Positions 62,831-64,000 of a stretch of 64,000 bases of DNA are shown here, piece after piece. The stretch is from Streptomyces sp. Tue 6430 (GTDB lineage: Bacteria; Actinomycetota; Actinomycetes; Streptomycetales; Streptomycetaceae). The stretch is taken from the NCBI GenBank assembly GCA_021568835.1, contig JAKGSH010000010.1:1984001-2048000 (forward strand), in the 5' to 3' direction. A program made the translations under genes and the position numbers. Under the pieces are notes generated by a model. The model ran no database searches. It was given only the letters and a program-made list of their open reading frames with translations, and had not been told where the DNA came from. How positions within the stretch are numbered: the first letter of the stretch is position 1; each line of letters begins with the position of its first letter.

Positions 62831-63988
62831 TTACAGACCCATGTCCTTGGCGATGATCGTCTTCATGATCTCGCTGGTGCCGCCGTAGATGCGGTTGACC
62901 CGGTTGTCCGCGTACAGGCGGGCGATCGGGTACTCGTTCATGTAGCCGTAGCCGCCGTGCAGCTGGAGGCAGCGGTCGATGACGCGGTGCGCGACCTCGG
63001 TGCAGAACAGCTTGGCGCTGGCGGCCTCGGCGGGGGTCAGTTCGCCGGCGTCCAGGGCCTCCGTGGCGCGGTCGGCGACGGCCTCGGCCGCGTCCACCTC
63101 GGCCTGGCAGGCGGCCAGCTCGAACTTGGTGTTCTGGAAGTGGGCGACCGGCTTGCCGAAGACGGTGCGGTCCTGCACGTACTGCTTGGCGAACCGGACG
63201 GCCGCCTTGGCCTGGGCGTAAGCGCCGAAGGCGATGCCCCAGCGCTCGGAGGCCAGGTTGTGGCCGAGGTAGGAGAAGCCCTTGTTCTCCTCGCCGAGGA
63301 GGTCCTCGACGGGCACCTTGACGTCGACGAAGGCCAGCTCGGCCGTGTCGGAGGTGCGCAGGCCCAGCTTGTCCAGCTTGCGGCCGACGGAGTAGCCCTC
63401 GGACTTGGTGTCGACGGCGAAGAGGGAGATGCCGTGACGGCGGTCCTCGGCGGTCGGGGCGGCGGTCCGGGCGCAGACGATCACCTTGTCGGCGTGGACG
63501 CCGCCGGTGATGAAGGTCTTGGCGCCGTTGAGGACGTAGTGGGTGCCGTCCTCGCTCAGCTTGGCGGTGGACTTCATGCCCGCGAGGTCGGAACCGGTGC
63601 CCGGCTCCGTCATCGCGATGGCCCACATCTCCTCGCCGGAGACGAACTTCGGCAGGTAGCGCTTCTTCTGCTCCTCGGTGGCGAGCATCTTGATGTACGG
63701 CAGGGCGAGCAGCACGTGCACGCCGGAACCGCCGAACTGGACGCCGGCGCGGGCGGTCTCCTCGTACAGGACGGCCTCGAACTTGTGGCTGTCCAGGCCC
63801 GCGCCGCCGAACTCCTCGGGGACGTTGATGCCGAAGATGCCCAGCTCGCCGAGCTTGTAGTAGAACTCCCGCGGGGCCTGGCCGGCGGCGAACCACTCGT
63901 CGTAGACGGGTACGACCTCGGCCTCGATGAAGGCGCGAAGGGTCTCCCGGAACGCCTCGTGATCCTCGTTGAACACCGTACGGCGCAC
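62831..63988 (-). CDS. Acyl-CoA dehydrogenase
   Basis: A 385-residue FAD-dependent acyl-CoA dehydrogenase that introduces the alpha-beta double bond. MWAIAMTEPGTGSDLAGMKS is signature 1, HYVLNGAKTFITGG binds flavin, and QLHGGYGYMNEYPIARLYAD with RVNRIYGGTSEIMKTIIAKD is signature 2. The catalytic base would be the Glu of GGTSEI or the equivalent in this subgroup. N-terminus RRTVFNEDHEAFRETLRAFI and GTG 63988 are typical. The gene is complete at the window edge and precedes the TesB gene in the same direction. Confidence 0.92.
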   Translation of the reverse strand: MRRTVFNEDHEAFRETLRAFIEAEVVPVYDEWFAAGQAPREFYYKLGELGIFGINVPEEFGGAGLDSHKFEAVLYEETARAGVQFGGSGVHVLLALPYIKMLATEEQKKRYLPKFVSGEEMWAIAMTEPGTGSDLAGMKSTAKLSEDGTHYVLNGAKTFITGGVHADKVIVCARTAAPTAEDRRHGISLFAVDTKSEGYSVGRKLDKLGLRTSDTAELAFVDVKVPVEDLLGEENKGFSYLGHNLASERWGIAFGAYAQAKAAVRFAKQYVQDRTVFGKPVAHFQNTKFELAACQAEVDAAEAVADRATEALDAGELTPAEAASAKLFCTEVAHRVIDRCLQLHGGYGYMNEYPIARLYADNRVNRIYGGTSEIMKTIIAKDMGL

Positions 63989-64000
63989 GCCGCCACCTCC

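Noticed and set aside
1..64000. tRNA, rRNA, insertion sequences, attachment sites or replication origin
   Set aside because: No cloverleaf, transposase motif, terminal repeats flanking a gene or DnaA-box cluster could be recognised by eye.

Overview
The window is chromosomal DNA of a high-GC actinomycete, almost certainly a Streptomyces. Coding frames have extreme third-position G/C bias and GTG starts with GTGA/ATGA stop-start overlaps are common. It also carries typical streptomycete families: the XRE/DUF397 pair, the S37 peptidase, DUF6507 and Imm49. No rRNA, tRNA, CRISPR array or intact insertion sequence is visible.

Layout. 0-5.3 kb: a ribose-type operon (LacI end, RbsA, a fused RbsC-RbsB, RbsK, RbsD). 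5.4-9.4 kb: accessory genes, namely an alpha/beta hydrolase, a VapBC pair whose toxin lacks its first catalytic Asp, a GNAT, a small GntR regulator and small hypothetical proteins. 9.4-11.6 kb: an ATPase-HNH pair of the Septu (PtuAB) anti-phage type. 11.9-26.9 kb: a type VII secretion island with two WXG100-like proteins, DUF6507, a 766-residue polymorphic toxin with an RNase A-like tip, its AT-rich immunity gene, a displaced toxin-tip remnant, two Imm49 paralogues, EccD, a MinD-like ATPase, a three-ATPase EccC and a DUF6177-like protein. EccB, EccE and mycosin are absent here. 27.0-32.5 kb: a LacI-controlled sugar catabolic cluster (Gfo/Idh/MocA dehydrogenase, DUF993 aldolase-like protein, two TIM-barrel isomerases) divergent from its regulator.

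32.8-47.6 kb: MFS transporter, small hydrolase, GNAT coupled to a divergent AroA paralogue, secreted NagZ-type GH3, secreted S37 peptidase, a fused double ABC exporter, a phytase-like esterase and a secreted beta-lactamase-type serine hydrolase. 47.8-54.7 kb: a GT39 membrane glycosyltransferase, a secreted endonuclease I, a GNAT translationally coupled to an extra IF-1, small hypothetical genes and an XRE/DUF397 pair. 54.7-56.4 kb: an RloA-like ATPase with a truncated RloB. 56.5-64 kb: PucR regulator divergent from an agmatinase/TPP-enzyme operon, a phosphatase-like protein, a TesB thioesterase and an acyl-CoA dehydrogenase.

Throughout the window, otherwise well-conserved genes are broken by single-base contractions. 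About 17 sites were found, nearly all in short G or C runs and all of the same sign. This looks like residual assembly error rather than real gene decay. Such genes are annotated over their full extent with the frameshift noted.
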